Shown here piece after piece: positions 8,634-17,549 of a stretch of 64,000 bases of DNA (positions are counted from its first letter, which is position 1; the number at the start of each line of letters is the position of its first letter). This stretch comes from Tersicoccus mangrovi (GTDB taxonomy: Bacteria > Actinomycetota > Actinomycetes > Actinomycetales > Micrococcaceae), in assembly GCF_036881825.1 (NCBI RefSeq), contig NZ_JBAJMW010000003.1, positions 372,001-436,000 on the forward strand, in the 5' to 3' direction. Below the pieces are notes generated by a model that saw only the letters and a program-made list of their open reading frames with translations, was not told where the DNA came from and did no database searches. A program made the position numbers and the translations under genes.

Positions 8634-9728
8634 ATGCACCAGGAGACACCCACCCGCTTGCCGATGAGCACCGTGATCTCGCACATCGCCGTGCCGATCG
8701 TCATGGGCCTGGTCATGGCGCTGGCCTACTTCGGCGGCTTCCACAAGCCGGAGCCGCACGACGTGCCGGTCGCGATCGTCGGCCAGGCGCAGCAGGTGGG
8801 CCCCGTGGCCGCGCAGGTCCAGCTCGCCCTCGGCGACAAGGTCGCGGTGACCACCGTGCCGGACGCCGCCACCGCGCAGGACCAGCTGCGGCACCAGAAG
8901 ATCGCCGGCGCGTTCGTGCCCGACGCGGCCAGGCCCACCCTGATGACCGCCTCCGCCGCCTCGGCGACGACCACCGACGTCGTGACGAAGATCTTCACGG
9001 CCGTGGCCGCGAAGCAGGGGCACCCGCTGACCGTCCAGGACGTGGTGCCGCTCGGCGAGGGTGATCCGATGGGGCAGAACGGCTTCTTCTACCTGGTCAC
9101 CCTCTCGGTCGGCGCCTACGCGACGGCCATCGCGATCGGCGCCGCGGGATCGACGCGGCGGTTCCGCGAGCGGCTCGGCCTCATCCTCGGCTCGACCGTC
9201 GTGCTCTCGACCGCCGAGCTCGCTGTCGCCACGATCCTCTTCGACATGTTCCCGGGCCACGGTGCCCAGGTGTGGGGTCTGTCCGCCCTCTACACGGCCA
9301 CCGTGATGGCCGTCGGCGTCGGCCTGCACGCCCTCGTCGGCCGCTTCTCGACGCTTCTGTTCTCGGCGATGTTCGTGGCCGTGAACTTCACCTCGTCGGG
9401 CGGCGTCGTGCAGCCCGCCCTGCAGCCGGGCTTCTTCGGCTGGCTCCACGACTTCTGGATCGGCTCGGGCTTCCTGCAGGTGATGGCGCACCTCATGTAC
9501 TTCCCGGACACGGACGTCTCCGGCGCCTTCGCGATCCTCATCGGCTGGCTGCTGTTCGGCATCGGTGCCCTCGCGGTGTCCCACGCCGTGCTGCGCCGCC
9601 GCAAGCGTCTCTCCGTCCTGGTCGCCCGGCACGACGAGCTGCGGCGGGCGCTGCACCGGCAGCGCACCGACGGCCTGTCCGAGCAGCAGGCGCGGGAGCT
9701 CGAGCTGGAGGAGGACGTCGCCGTCTGA
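8634..9728 (+). CDS. ABC-2/YhgE-like membrane protein
   Basis: 364 aa. An N-terminal membrane anchor (residues about 13-35) is followed by an extracytoplasmic domain of about 110 residues, then five or six membrane segments (starting near FYLVTLSVGAYATAIAIGAA) and a charged C-terminal tail with a coiled-coil look. This architecture matches the YhgE/Pip and DUF3533 proteins related to ABC-2 permeases. No ATPase partner is nearby. The start at 8634 has GAAGGA 6 nt upstream. Position after a MarR gene with paired palindromes suggests inducible export or envelope stress, but the substrate is unknown. Confidence 0.7.
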   Translation: MHQETPTRLPMSTVISHIAVPIVMGLVMALAYFGGFHKPEPHDVPVAIVGQAQQVGPVAAQVQLALGDKVAVTTVPDAATAQDQLRHQKIAGAFVPDAARPTLMTASAASATTTDVVTKIFTAVAAKQGHPLTVQDVVPLGEGDPMGQNGFFYLVTLSVGAYATAIAIGAAGSTRRFRERLGLILGSTVVLSTAELAVATILFDMFPGHGAQVWGLSALYTATVMAVGVGLHALVGRFSTLLFSAMFVAVNFTSSGGVVQPALQPGFFGWLHDFWIGSGFLQVMAHLMYFPDTDVSGAFAILIGWLLFGIGALAVSHAVLRRRKRLSVLVARHDELRRALHRQRTDGLSEQQARELELEEDVAV

Positions 9729-9765
9729 CGGCGGACGTCCCTCCTCCGTCTGCTGCAGCGTCCTG

Positions 9766-11304
9766 TCAGCGGCACCCGCAGCCGGCGAGCGCGGCGGCCG
9801 CCCGGTCCAGGGCGCCGCGGGCGGCCGCCGTCGCTCCGGGCGGATTGGACGCCATGAAGGCGAACACGAGCAGCCGACCGTCGCGGTCCATCACGTACCC
9901 GGTGAGGGTCGAGGCCTCGTTCAGCGTGCCGGTCTTCGCGCGGACCACACCGGCGCCGGCGGCGTCCGCGTCGCCGGTGAACCGGTCGTCGAGGGTGCCG
10001 GTGAGGCCGGCGACGGGCAGCCCGGCCACCGCGTCACCGAACCGGCCGTCGGTGACGATCCGCCGCATCGCGCCGGCCAGGGTCGCCGCGCTGACGCGGT
10101 TGCTGTCGGCGAGCCCGCACGCGTCGGTGATGACGAGGCCGCGGGTGTCGAGGCCGAGGCGGGTCACGGTGTCCCGCACGAAGGCCGCGGTCCCGGCGGG
10201 GTCCGTCGACCGGCCCGCGGCGCGGGCGGCGACCCGGGTGAGAGCCTCGGCGACGTCGTTGTCCGAGTGCTCGAGCAGCCACTGGACCTGCTCGCCGACG
10301 GTCGCCGAGTCGACGGCGCCGAGCCGGGCGGCAGCGCTGCGGACCGGGGCCGCCGTGCGGGTGACGGCCGGCGCGACGTCGGCGGTGGAGCCCAGCGCCG
10401 CGCGCAGGGCGGTGGCGAACGCCTGACCGGCGGCCAGGGCCGGGTCGGTGGGCCGCTCACCCGGTGCGGCGTCGGGCCGCGTGTGTCCGGACCAGAGGGC
10501 CAGCGGGCCGACGGCGCCGATCTGTCCGGCGGCCACGTCGTCCGCGTACCACGCGGGGTTGAGGGCCGGCCCGGAGAACCGGGTGGTGTCCACGCTCACG
10601 CGCACGGTGCCCGTGACCCCGGCGGCGCGCAGGGAGACAGCGGTGCGCGCCGCGAGGGTCTGCAGGCCGGCGTGACCCTGGATCGCCGAAGCGTTCGACG
10701 CGCCGCTGCCGAGCATGACGTCCCCGGCGCCGACCAGCACGACGTCGCCCCGCCCGGTGCCCCGCACCGCGGCCGTCGTGAGTCGGGACTGCGGGTCCAG
10801 CGTGGTGAGGATCGCCAGCGACGAGAGCAGTTTGAGGTTCGAGGCGGGAAGCCGCGGTTCGGCGGCGCCGTCCTGGTGGACCGAGCGGCCGGTCGCGGCA
10901 TCGAGCACCGCGGCGGAGACGTCCACGCCCGGCGCCGCCGTCCTCGCGGCCGCGAGCGCCGCCGCGACCCCCGCCGCCGTGGGAAGCGGCGCCGTCGTGA
11001 TTCCCGTCGACCCGCCTGTTGCACCGCTCGAGGGCAGGCTGTTCGGGGACATGCCGCTGGATGGCGTACCGCCCGCAGCGATGCCCGGGTCGACCGGTGC
11101 CGCGAGGGCCGTGGGGGTGCGCTGCGCGGGGACCGCCGCCACGTCGTCCGCCGACGGGGAACCGCCGGTGGCCGCTCCTGGCAGCGCGAACAGGCCCACG
11201 GGCACCGCGACGGCGACGATCGCCAGGACGAGCAGCACCCCGATCAGCACCCGGCCGGCACGGGACGGCCCGCGGGTACGCGACGGGGCAGCGGATGCGG
11301 GCAC
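9766..11304 (-). CDS. dacB: D-alanyl-D-alanine carboxypeptidase/endopeptidase (PBP4 type)
   Basis: 512 aa membrane-anchored penicillin-binding protein of peptidase family S13. An N-terminal membrane segment (about residues 17-44) is followed by a Pro/Ser/Gly-rich linker. The three active-site motifs are present: SNLK (SxxK, in LPASNLKLLSSL), SDN (in HSDNDVAEAL) and KTG (in RAKTGTLNEAS). It trims or cleaves peptidoglycan cross-links outside the membrane. The start is GTG with AGGAGA 8 nt before it. It diverges from ppa at 11422. The low-complexity linker is long compared with E. coli PBP4. Confidence 0.92.
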   Translation of the reverse strand: MPASAAPSRTRGPSRAGRVLIGVLLVLAIVAVAVPVGLFALPGAATGGSPSADDVAAVPAQRTPTALAAPVDPGIAAGGTPSSGMSPNSLPSSGATGGSTGITTAPLPTAAGVAAALAAARTAAPGVDVSAAVLDAATGRSVHQDGAAEPRLPASNLKLLSSLAILTTLDPQSRLTTAAVRGTGRGDVVLVGAGDVMLGSGASNASAIQGHAGLQTLAARTAVSLRAAGVTGTVRVSVDTTRFSGPALNPAWYADDVAAGQIGAVGPLALWSGHTRPDAAPGERPTDPALAAGQAFATALRAALGSTADVAPAVTRTAAPVRSAAARLGAVDSATVGEQVQWLLEHSDNDVAEALTRVAARAAGRSTDPAGTAAFVRDTVTRLGLDTRGLVITDACGLADSNRVSAATLAGAMRRIVTDGRFGDAVAGLPVAGLTGTLDDRFTGDADAAGAGVVRAKTGTLNEASTLTGYVMDRDGRLLVFAFMASNPPGATAAARGALDRAAAALAGCGCR

Positions 11305-11421
11305 CGGTCACTCTCCTCGTCGTCGGTCGATGCTGAACTATCGTGGGTACCAGTCTCGCCGACCCGGGCCCTGCCCTTCGGCACCACTCCCGCCTCACCT
11401 GCGATCGCACCAAGGAGAACC

Positions 11422-11964
11422 ATGAACTTCGACGTCACCGTCGAGATCCCGAAGGGGTCCCGCGTCAAGTACGAGATCGACCACGAGACGCACCGGCTGC
11501 GCCTGGACCGCGTGCTCTTCACCTCGATGCAGTACCCCGCGCACTACGGGTACATCGAGAACTCGCTCGGTGAGGACGGCGACCCGCTGGACGCGCTCGT
11601 GATCCTCGACGTCGACGTCGTTCCCGGCGTGCTGATCGAGTCCCGCCCGGTGGCCGTGTTCAACATGGTCGACGACGGCGGCGGGGACGCCAAGGTGCTG
11701 TGCGTGCCGGAGGACCCGCGGTTCGACCACATCCAGGACATCGGGGACGTCTCGTCCTACCTGCTGGACGAGATCAAGCACTTCTTCACGAAGTACAAGG
11801 ACCTCGAGCCGGGCAAGTGGGTCGAGGCTGCGGACTGGGACGGTCGCGAGGCCGCCGAGAAGGAGGTCCTCGCCTCCCTCGAGCGCTTCAAGACCGAGGG
11901 CGCGCCGTCCGAGGAGGACGAGCCGCAGGGCCGCGACGTGGACGCGAACCCGGTCAACAACTGA
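11422..11964 (+). CDS. ppa: Inorganic pyrophosphatase
   Basis: 180 aa family I soluble pyrophosphatase that hydrolyses PPi and so drives biosynthetic reactions. The metal-binding signature EDGDPLDALV is intact, preceded by PAHYGYIENSL and followed by KYKDLEPGKW. The length is typical of actinobacterial enzymes, with an acidic C-terminal extension. A strong AAGGAG lies 5 nt before the ATG. A stem-loop terminator follows. The dacB-ppa divergent pair is common in Micrococcales. Confidence 0.97.
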   Translation: MNFDVTVEIPKGSRVKYEIDHETHRLRLDRVLFTSMQYPAHYGYIENSLGEDGDPLDALVILDVDVVPGVLIESRPVAVFNMVDDGGGDAKVLCVPEDPRFDHIQDIGDVSSYLLDEIKHFFTKYKDLEPGKWVEAADWDGREAAEKEVLASLERFKTEGAPSEEDEPQGRDVDANPVNN

Positions 11965-11977
11965 CACCTGCTCTCTC

Positions 11978-12011
11978 GGTGCCCCCGGTCGCGTTCGCGG
12001 CCGGGGGCACC
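11978..12011 (+). terminator. Terminator hairpin after ppa
   Basis: An 11-bp perfect stem (GGTGCCCCCGG paired with CCGGGGGCACC) with a 12-nt loop starts 14 nt after the ppa stop. No long T-run follows, which is normal for actinobacterial terminators. Confidence 0.75.
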
Positions 12012-12183
12012 GTCGTCTCCGGCCGGGAAGCGGCCCTCCTCCGGTCGTGCCGCCGGTGCGAGCCTGGCCCGGGACACGCCGGGCGTTGCGGGGACCTGGC
12101 GTCCGGTCCCGGCCGGTGACGACGTGTCGCGGGACAGAGCCGTCGGTCCCTCCTCCGGTGAGGCCGCCCGGCATACTGGATCC

Positions 12184-12795
12184 GTGTTCGCCCTCACCTT
12201 CGATCAGCGCCTCGGGCGGGAGGCGGGCGACCTCGTGCCGGACCTGATGACCCGGCTGCGGTTCCACGCCACGCTCGTGCCGTTCCAGCGCTCCGTCGCC
12301 GACGAGGTCCAGGGCATCGTGGACGATCCCGCCGTCGCCGTCGACGCCGCCCTGATCGGGCTGCGGGGCGGCAATTGGTCGGTCGGCATCGGCGTCGGGC
12401 GCGTCGACGACCTGGTCTCGGACCACGTCCTCGACGCCGCCGGGCCTGCCATGGTGCACACCCGGAACGCGGCCGAGCGCTCCCTGACGATCACCGACCG
12501 GGTCGCCCTCTCGGTCGAGGGGCTCGACGAGGAACTGGCCGCGGAGGCGGAGGCCGTGCTGCGGCTCGTCGGCCGCATCGTCGCCGTCCGCACCGAGGCC
12601 GAGTGGCGGGTGGCCGACCTGATGACCCCGGGGGCACGCGGCCAGCAGAAGGCCATCGCCGCCGAACTGGGGATCACCGTGCAGGCCGTCTCGCAGGCCG
12701 TGCAGCGGTCGTTGCTCCCGCAGGAGTGGGCGGCCCGCCCGGCGGCGGCCCGGCTGCTCGGCCTGCTCGACCGGCAGCGCGTGCTCTCCGCCTGA
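12184..12795 (+). CDS. HTH DNA-binding regulator of unknown target
   Basis: 203 aa. The C-terminal third contains a helix-turn-helix: KAIAAELGITVQAVSQAVQR. The N-terminal part (LTFDQRLGREAGDLVPDL) resembles SatD-like or phage-type regulators, but I cannot name a family with certainty. I choose GTG 12184 as start because CATACT ends exactly 6 nt upstream, the leaderless pattern used by many genes here; upstream in-frame codons lie in non-conserved low-complexity sequence. No effector domain is recognisable. Confidence 0.65.
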   Translation: MFALTFDQRLGREAGDLVPDLMTRLRFHATLVPFQRSVADEVQGIVDDPAVAVDAALIGLRGGNWSVGIGVGRVDDLVSDHVLDAAGPAMVHTRNAAERSLTITDRVALSVEGLDEELAAEAEAVLRLVGRIVAVRTEAEWRVADLMTPGARGQQKAIAAELGITVQAVSQAVQRSLLPQEWAARPAAARLLGLLDRQRVLSA

Positions 12796-12861
12796 TCGAC
12801 CGCCCGACCCGACCGCCGACCCCGCACGAGCCGACCCGGCGCAGCGCGGGTCGGCGGCGGG

Positions 12862-13899
12862 TCAGGCGGGGAAGGTCTTCGGGGCGAGCGAGGGCTCATT
12901 GCGCGTGGCCAGGGTGAGGACGGCCTCGGTGATCCGGTCCTCCTCCTCCAGTCGCGACTCGATCGCCCGCAGCCGTTCGGCCACCTCCGACTCGATGCGG
13001 TCGCCCGCCAGGTCCACGGCCGCGACGAGGAAGATCCGCCCCGGCCCGACGAACTCGAGGTGAAGGTAGGTCACACGGTCCACCTCGTCGTCCTCCAGCA
13101 GGCCGCGCAGCACCACGTCGCGCTGGGGACCGCCGAGCGGCTGCCCGACGAGGAACTCCCGGTTGCGGGCGATGAGGAAGATGGCCATGACCGCGAGCAC
13201 GATGCCGACGGCGATCGAGCCGAGCGCGTCGTAGACCGCGGACCCGGTGAGCTGGTGCAGCGCGATGCCGGCGACGGCGAGCAGGATGCCGATCAGCGCG
13301 CCGCCGTCCTCGATGAACACCGCGCGCAGCGTCGGGTCCGAGGTGCGGGTGATGAACCTCAGCGGGTGGAGTCCGGCGGTGGCCGCCTGACCGCGGGTCT
13401 GACGGGTCGCCTGGAAGAACGAGGTGCCCTCGAGCACGAAGGCGATGGCGAGGACGATGTAGGCGACGAGCGGATCGGTCTGCTCGCCCTGCTCGCTGAG
13501 GGACTGGATGCCGTGCCAGATGGAGACGACGGCGCCGGCGCTGAACAGGCCGAAGGCGGCGAACATCGACCACACGTAGGCGTCGCGGCCGAAGCCCAGC
13601 GGGTGGGAGTCGTCGGGCTTCCGGCCCGCCTTGCGCTCGGCGATCAGCAGGAACACCTCGTTGCCCGAGTCCGCCCAGGAGTGGGCCGCCTCGGCGACCA
13701 TCGCGGCCGACCCGGTCAGCACCGCCGCGACGGACTTGGCGAGGGCGATGAGGATGTTGGCAGCGAAGGCGACGATCACGGTGAACATCGAGCCGCCGTG
13801 CTTCTTCTCCCCCGGCTCGGCGTCCTTCCCGGCTCGCGACTCCGAGACTGCTCTCATCTCCGTCGGTCCTGCCGACCGTGACGCGCGGGAATCCGACAT
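12862..13899 (-). CDS. Cation diffusion facilitator transporter
   Basis: 345 aa CDF-family metal/proton antiporter (zinc, manganese, iron or cobalt export). The family signature SMFTVIVAFAANILIALAK lies at the first membrane segment, followed by AAMVAEAAHSWADSGNEVFL, whose His/Asp pattern is the metal site in transmembrane helix 2. About six membrane segments are seen, then a cytoplasmic domain of about 90 residues. The 38-residue charged N-terminus is long. TAGACT ends 6 nt before the ATG (leaderless). Specificity cannot be read from sequence. Confidence 0.9.
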   Translation of the reverse strand: MSDSRASRSAGPTEMRAVSESRAGKDAEPGEKKHGGSMFTVIVAFAANILIALAKSVAAVLTGSAAMVAEAAHSWADSGNEVFLLIAERKAGRKPDDSHPLGFGRDAYVWSMFAAFGLFSAGAVVSIWHGIQSLSEQGEQTDPLVAYIVLAIAFVLEGTSFFQATRQTRGQAATAGLHPLRFITRTSDPTLRAVFIEDGGALIGILLAVAGIALHQLTGSAVYDALGSIAVGIVLAVMAIFLIARNREFLVGQPLGGPQRDVVLRGLLEDDEVDRVTYLHLEFVGPGRIFLVAAVDLAGDRIESEVAERLRAIESRLEEEDRITEAVLTLATRNEPSLAPKTFPA

Positions 13900-13954
13900 C
13901 CTGAAAGTCTAGGCGCGTTCTTGGACGGCACGGCGCGGCGGTCTGCGGCCCCGG

Positions 13955-14839
13955 TCAGCGCAGGTCCACGCCGATGGAGGCGAAACGAGCCCGCAGGCGC
14001 TCGAGGTGGCCGCCAACCCAGTAGGTGCGTCCGCAGCGCGGGCAGTGCCGCAGGAGCAGACCGCGCGCGAGCACGTCGGCGGGGACGGCGACGGGCGCGG
14101 GGGCCACGACGTCCACAGGTTCCGCCGATCCGGTGTCCGCTCGGGTCCCGCCCGGCCCGACGGCGCGCAACCGCCCGTCACCGGATGCCGCACCGGACGG
14201 CGCCGCCCCGTCCCGCAGCGGCGTGTTGCAGACGGCGCAGCGGGTCAGTGGCCGACCGTGCCCAGCCAGGCCGAACCGGTCGTGGACCTCCCGCAGCTGC
14301 GCCAGCGGGTCCGTGGCGTAGACGAAGGCCCCGTGCCGGACGGCGGATCTCCTGAGCAGCCCGATGTCGCGGCTGAGCAGGATGCGGGTCCCCGTGGCGG
14401 CGACGGCGGCCAGCTCGTCGTCGTGGGCGTCCGTGCGATGCAGGACATCGAAGCCGAGCAGCCGCAGATAGGCGGCCAGCCGGCCCAGGTGTCCGTCGAG
14501 CACGAACGCCGGACCCGTGCCGTCGGGAGGCGGGTGTCCCGCTAGATCGGCACTTACCTCCCCGACGGGCTCCGGCCACGGCTGCGGTGCGGTGACAGGG
14601 AGGACGGTCACCTCGTCACCGTCGACCAGCCGCTGGTCGGGCGCCACCTCGACGGTCTCGTCCGCACCGGCGTGCCGCAGCATGATCCGGCCGACCTCGG
14701 TATGCGGGACACCGAGCGCCTGGATCCGGTCCAGCACCGGTACGACACCGTCGAGCGGGCTGGTGACGGGACCGCCGCGCAGGGCGGGGCGCAGGAATCC
14801 GCACAGTGCCGGGTCCATCCGCATCACACACGTGGACAT
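13955..14839 (-). CDS. Mut7-C RNase/ubiquitin-like domain protein
   Basis: 294 aa. The N-terminal 90 residues resemble the Mut7-C ubiquitin (MoaD/ThiS-like) domain. The C-terminal part is a Mut7-C PIN-like domain: FVLDGHLGRLAAYLRLLGFD, then SRDIGLL, then zinc ligands CAVCNTPL and HCPRCGRTYW. Such proteins are predicted toxin-like or RNA-processing nucleases. A low-complexity insert of about 50 residues between the two zinc knuckle halves is unusual. CATACT ends 6 nt before the ATG (leaderless). Biochemical role unproven. Confidence 0.8.
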   Translation of the reverse strand: MSTCVMRMDPALCGFLRPALRGGPVTSPLDGVVPVLDRIQALGVPHTEVGRIMLRHAGADETVEVAPDQRLVDGDEVTVLPVTAPQPWPEPVGEVSADLAGHPPPDGTGPAFVLDGHLGRLAAYLRLLGFDVLHRTDAHDDELAAVAATGTRILLSRDIGLLRRSAVRHGAFVYATDPLAQLREVHDRFGLAGHGRPLTRCAVCNTPLRDGAAPSGAASGDGRLRAVGPGGTRADTGSAEPVDVVAPAPVAVPADVLARGLLLRHCPRCGRTYWVGGHLERLRARFASIGVDLR

Positions 14840-14882
14840 GCCCCCAGTATGGGCAACTCGCCTCCGGTAGCCCGGGCGTCGC

Positions 14883-15100
14883 GCTCACCCAGTGGACGGA
14901 CGACGTCACCGCCCACCTCTCGCCGACGCACCAAGCGTCCACTCGACGACGGGATGCTCACCCAGTGGACGGACGACGTCACCATTCAGCTCTCGCCGAC
15001 GCACCAAGCGTCCACTCGACGACCGATGCTCACCCAGTGGACGGACGACGTCACCGCCCACCTCTCGCCGACGCACCAAGCGTCCACTCGACAACGGGCT
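14883..15100. repeat. Three tandem 72-73 bp repeats, each with an internal inverted repeat
   Basis: Units start at 14883, 14956 and 15028 with gctcacccagtggacggacg. Units differ by a few bases (unit 2 has attcag where the others have gcccac). Each unit carries AGTGGACG near its start and the exact complement CGTCCACT about 37 nt later, so each can fold into a hairpin. The array fills the gap between the Mut7-C gene and the HAD gene, both minus strand. The 98 bp from 15101 to the HAD stop show nothing further. Confidence 0.9.
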
Positions 15101-15198
15101 GCTCCATCGCGCGCGGCACCGACACAGGCGCGACACCGACACACGTGCGGCGCCAACACCCGCGCGGCGAGCGGCCCGAGAGAACGCTGCGGCCGGCG

Positions 15199-16086
15199 TC
15201 AGCCGAGAAGGGCCCGCAGGGCGACGGCGGCGCCGTCCTCCTCGACGCTGCCGGTGACCGCATCGGCGGCCGCGACGACCTCGGCGGGCGCCTGGCCCAT
15301 CGCGACGCCGTGGCCGGCCCAGCCGAGCATCTCGATGTCGTTCCGGCCGTCACCCATGGCGACGGTCAGGGCCGGATCGACGTCCAGCCGGCGGCGCACC
15401 TGCTCGAGCGCGCTGGCCTTGGTGGTGCCCTGGGCGGCGATGTCGAGCCATGCGGTCCAGCCCACCGAGTAGGCGACGCCGTGCAGGCCGGCCCGCTCGA
15501 TGGCGGCCGAGAAGTCGTCGGACGTGGAGTCCGCACTGTAGACGACGAGGCGGACGGCAGTCGTGTCGAGCAGCCGGCCGAAGTCGACGCCCTCGGCGAC
15601 GACGCCGAAGCTGGCGTCCTGGAACCGCTCGGTGGACAGGAAGTGGCCGCCGTCGTCCTCGAGCGCATAGGTGGCGTTCGGCAGGATGGCGCGCAGCGCG
15701 TTCAGGGCCGGCGCGGGGTCGAAGGTGACCCGGTCGACGACCTCGAAGCCCTCGGGCAGGTCGGGGTCGACGCGGACGGTGACGCCGCCGTTGCTGCAGA
15801 CGGCGAAGCCGCGGGCCAGGCCGATCCGCTCGAGCACGGGCAGCGTCGCGTGCAGCGAGCGGCCGGTGGCGATGACGACGTGGTGGCCGGCGGCGACGGT
15901 CGCGGCGGCGTCACGGACTGCGTCGCTCATGTGGCCGTCGTGGTCCAGCAGGGTTCCGTCGACGTCGAGCGCGACGAGGCGGCGCTGCGGGGCGGCGACG
16001 GGGGCGGGAAGGGTCCCGGACTCGGGACGGGTGGTCAGGTTCTCGGAGGACCGGTCCTCGATGCCGGTCGTGGTACTCGTGGTCAT
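15199..16086 (-). CDS. HAD-superfamily phosphatase (Cof type)
   Basis: 295 aa. HAD motif I is VALDVDGTLLD, motif II IATGR, and motif IV is MGDGRNDIEML, with a C2B-type cap between, as in Cof/YbiV sugar- or cofactor-phosphate phosphatases. It starts with a disordered stretch of about 35 residues (MTTSTTTGIEDRSSEN). ATG 16086 is chosen because CAGGAT ends 6 nt upstream. The substrate cannot be assigned. A second, related HAD gene lies at 44978-45871. Confidence 0.85.
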   Translation of the reverse strand: MTTSTTTGIEDRSSENLTTRPESGTLPAPVAAPQRRLVALDVDGTLLDHDGHMSDAVRDAAATVAAGHHVVIATGRSLHATLPVLERIGLARGFAVCSNGGVTVRVDPDLPEGFEVVDRVTFDPAPALNALRAILPNATYALEDDGGHFLSTERFQDASFGVVAEGVDFGRLLDTTAVRLVVYSADSTSDDFSAAIERAGLHGVAYSVGWTAWLDIAAQGTTKASALEQVRRRLDVDPALTVAMGDGRNDIEMLGWAGHGVAMGQAPAEVVAAADAVTGSVEEDGAAVALRALLG

Positions 16087-16209
16087 GCTCCGATCCTGCC
16101 ACGCACCCCTGACCGTCCGCCGGACGCGGCGGGACACCCGGGTGAAAGCCGGGTGAACAGCGTCAGGCGAACGCGTCGGATACGCGGTCAGGAACAGGAG
16201 CGAACCCGA

Positions 16210-17490
16210 CTACGGCCGCAGCTCGGCCATCCCGCCCACGTACGGGCGCAGCGCATCGGGCACCCGGATCGACCCGTCGGCCTGCTGGTGCTGCTCGAGG
16301 ATGGCGACCATCCAGCGGGTGGTCGCCAGCGTGCCGTTCAGGGTCGCGACCATGCGGGTGCCGGCCTTGCTGCCGTCGGCCGCCGTGACCCGCTCGCGGA
16401 TGTTCAGGCGGCGCGCCTGGAACGTCGTGCAGTTCGACGTCGAGGTCAGCTCGCGGTACCGGTTCTGGCTCGGCACCCACGCCTCGCAGTCGAACTTGCG
16501 GGCCGCGGAGGTGCCGAGGTCGCCGGCGGCGATGTCGATGACGCGGTAGGCGAGCTCGCACTTGCCGAGCATCTCCTCCTCCCACGCCAGCAGCCGCTCG
16601 TGCTCCGCGTAGGAGTCCTCGACCGTGGTGTAGGTGAACATCTCCACCTTGTTGAACTGGTGCACGCGGATGATGCCGCGGGTGTCCTTGCCGTGCGAAC
16701 CGGCCTCGCGCCGGTAGCAGGAGGACCAGCCGGCGTACCGGAGGGGGCCGTCGGCCAGGTCGACGATCTCGTCGGCGTGGTAGCCGGCGATGGCGACCTC
16801 GGACGTGCCGACCAGGTACAGGTCGTCCTTGGGCAGCTGGTAGATCTCGTCGTCGTGCTGGACGTCGAAACCGGTGCCGGCCATCGTCTCGCGGCGCACC
16901 AGGGTCGGCGTGATCATCGGGACGAATCCGGCCTCCGCGGCCTGGTCCATGGCCATGGACAGCAGGCCGAGCTCGAGGCGCGCCATCGCGCCCTTGAGGA
17001 AGAAGAACCGGGCGCCGGAGACCTTCGCGCCCCGCTCCATGTCGATCCCGAGCGGCTCACCGAGGGCCAGGTGGTCGCGCGGCTCGAAACCCTCCGCGGC
17101 GAAGTCGCGCCTGGTGCCGACCTCGCGCAGCACGGTGAAGTCGTCCTCGCCGCCCGCGGGAACGCCGTCGATGACGACGTTGGGCATCGTGCGGGCGAGG
17201 CCGTCCAGCTCGGCCTGCGCGGCGTCGGCGTCGGCCTGGGCGGTCTTGACCCGGCCCGCAAGCTCCTTGACCTGCGTCAGCAGCTGCGCCTTCTCGTCGC
17301 CGGAGGCCTTCGCGACCTGCTTGCCGAAGGCGTTCTGCTGGGCACGCAGGGACTCATACGAGGTGATCGCCGTCCGGCGGGAACTGTCGGCGTCGAGCAT
17401 GCGCTTCACGAGGGACTCGTCGGCCCCCCGAGCGCGCTGCGACGTGACGAAACGGTCTGGGTCCTCGCGGAGTTCGTTCAGATCGATCAC
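16210..17490 (-). CDS. serS: Seryl-tRNA synthetase
   Basis: 426 aa class II aminoacyl-tRNA synthetase charging tRNA-Ser. The N-terminal coiled-coil arm (residues about 30-105) is followed by the catalytic core. Motif 2 is visible as SSCYRREAGSHGKDTRGIIR and motif 3 as NGTLATTRWMVAILE. GTG 17490 is the start: TAGGAT ends 6 nt upstream, so the mRNA is probably leaderless. No tRNA-Ser gene is nearby. Confidence 0.97.
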   Translation of the reverse strand: MIDLNELREDPDRFVTSQRARGADESLVKRMLDADSSRRTAITSYESLRAQQNAFGKQVAKASGDEKAQLLTQVKELAGRVKTAQADADAAQAELDGLARTMPNVVIDGVPAGGEDDFTVLREVGTRRDFAAEGFEPRDHLALGEPLGIDMERGAKVSGARFFFLKGAMARLELGLLSMAMDQAAEAGFVPMITPTLVRRETMAGTGFDVQHDDEIYQLPKDDLYLVGTSEVAIAGYHADEIVDLADGPLRYAGWSSCYRREAGSHGKDTRGIIRVHQFNKVEMFTYTTVEDSYAEHERLLAWEEEMLGKCELAYRVIDIAAGDLGTSAARKFDCEAWVPSQNRYRELTSTSNCTTFQARRLNIRERVTAADGSKAGTRMVATLNGTLATTRWMVAILEQHQQADGSIRVPDALRPYVGGMAELRP

Positions 17491-17549
17491 GGGCCAATCC
17501 TACGGGTCACGCATCCGCGGCCCGGACTGCGCACCCTACGATGGTGTCG

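Noticed and set aside
14883..15100. Tandem repeats considered as a CRISPR array
   Set aside because: The units are contiguous 72-73 bp repeats with no unique spacers and no cas genes nearby.
14806..15257. Open frames reading through the triple repeat
   Set aside because: Several frames stay open only because of composition; the unit lengths 73 and 72 shift the frame between copies and no start signal or homology supports coding.
16087..17549. Search for a tRNA-Ser or other RNA gene near serS
   Set aside because: The flanking gaps (123 bp and 59 bp) show no cloverleaf or T-loop sequence; no tRNA or rRNA gene was recognised anywhere in the window.
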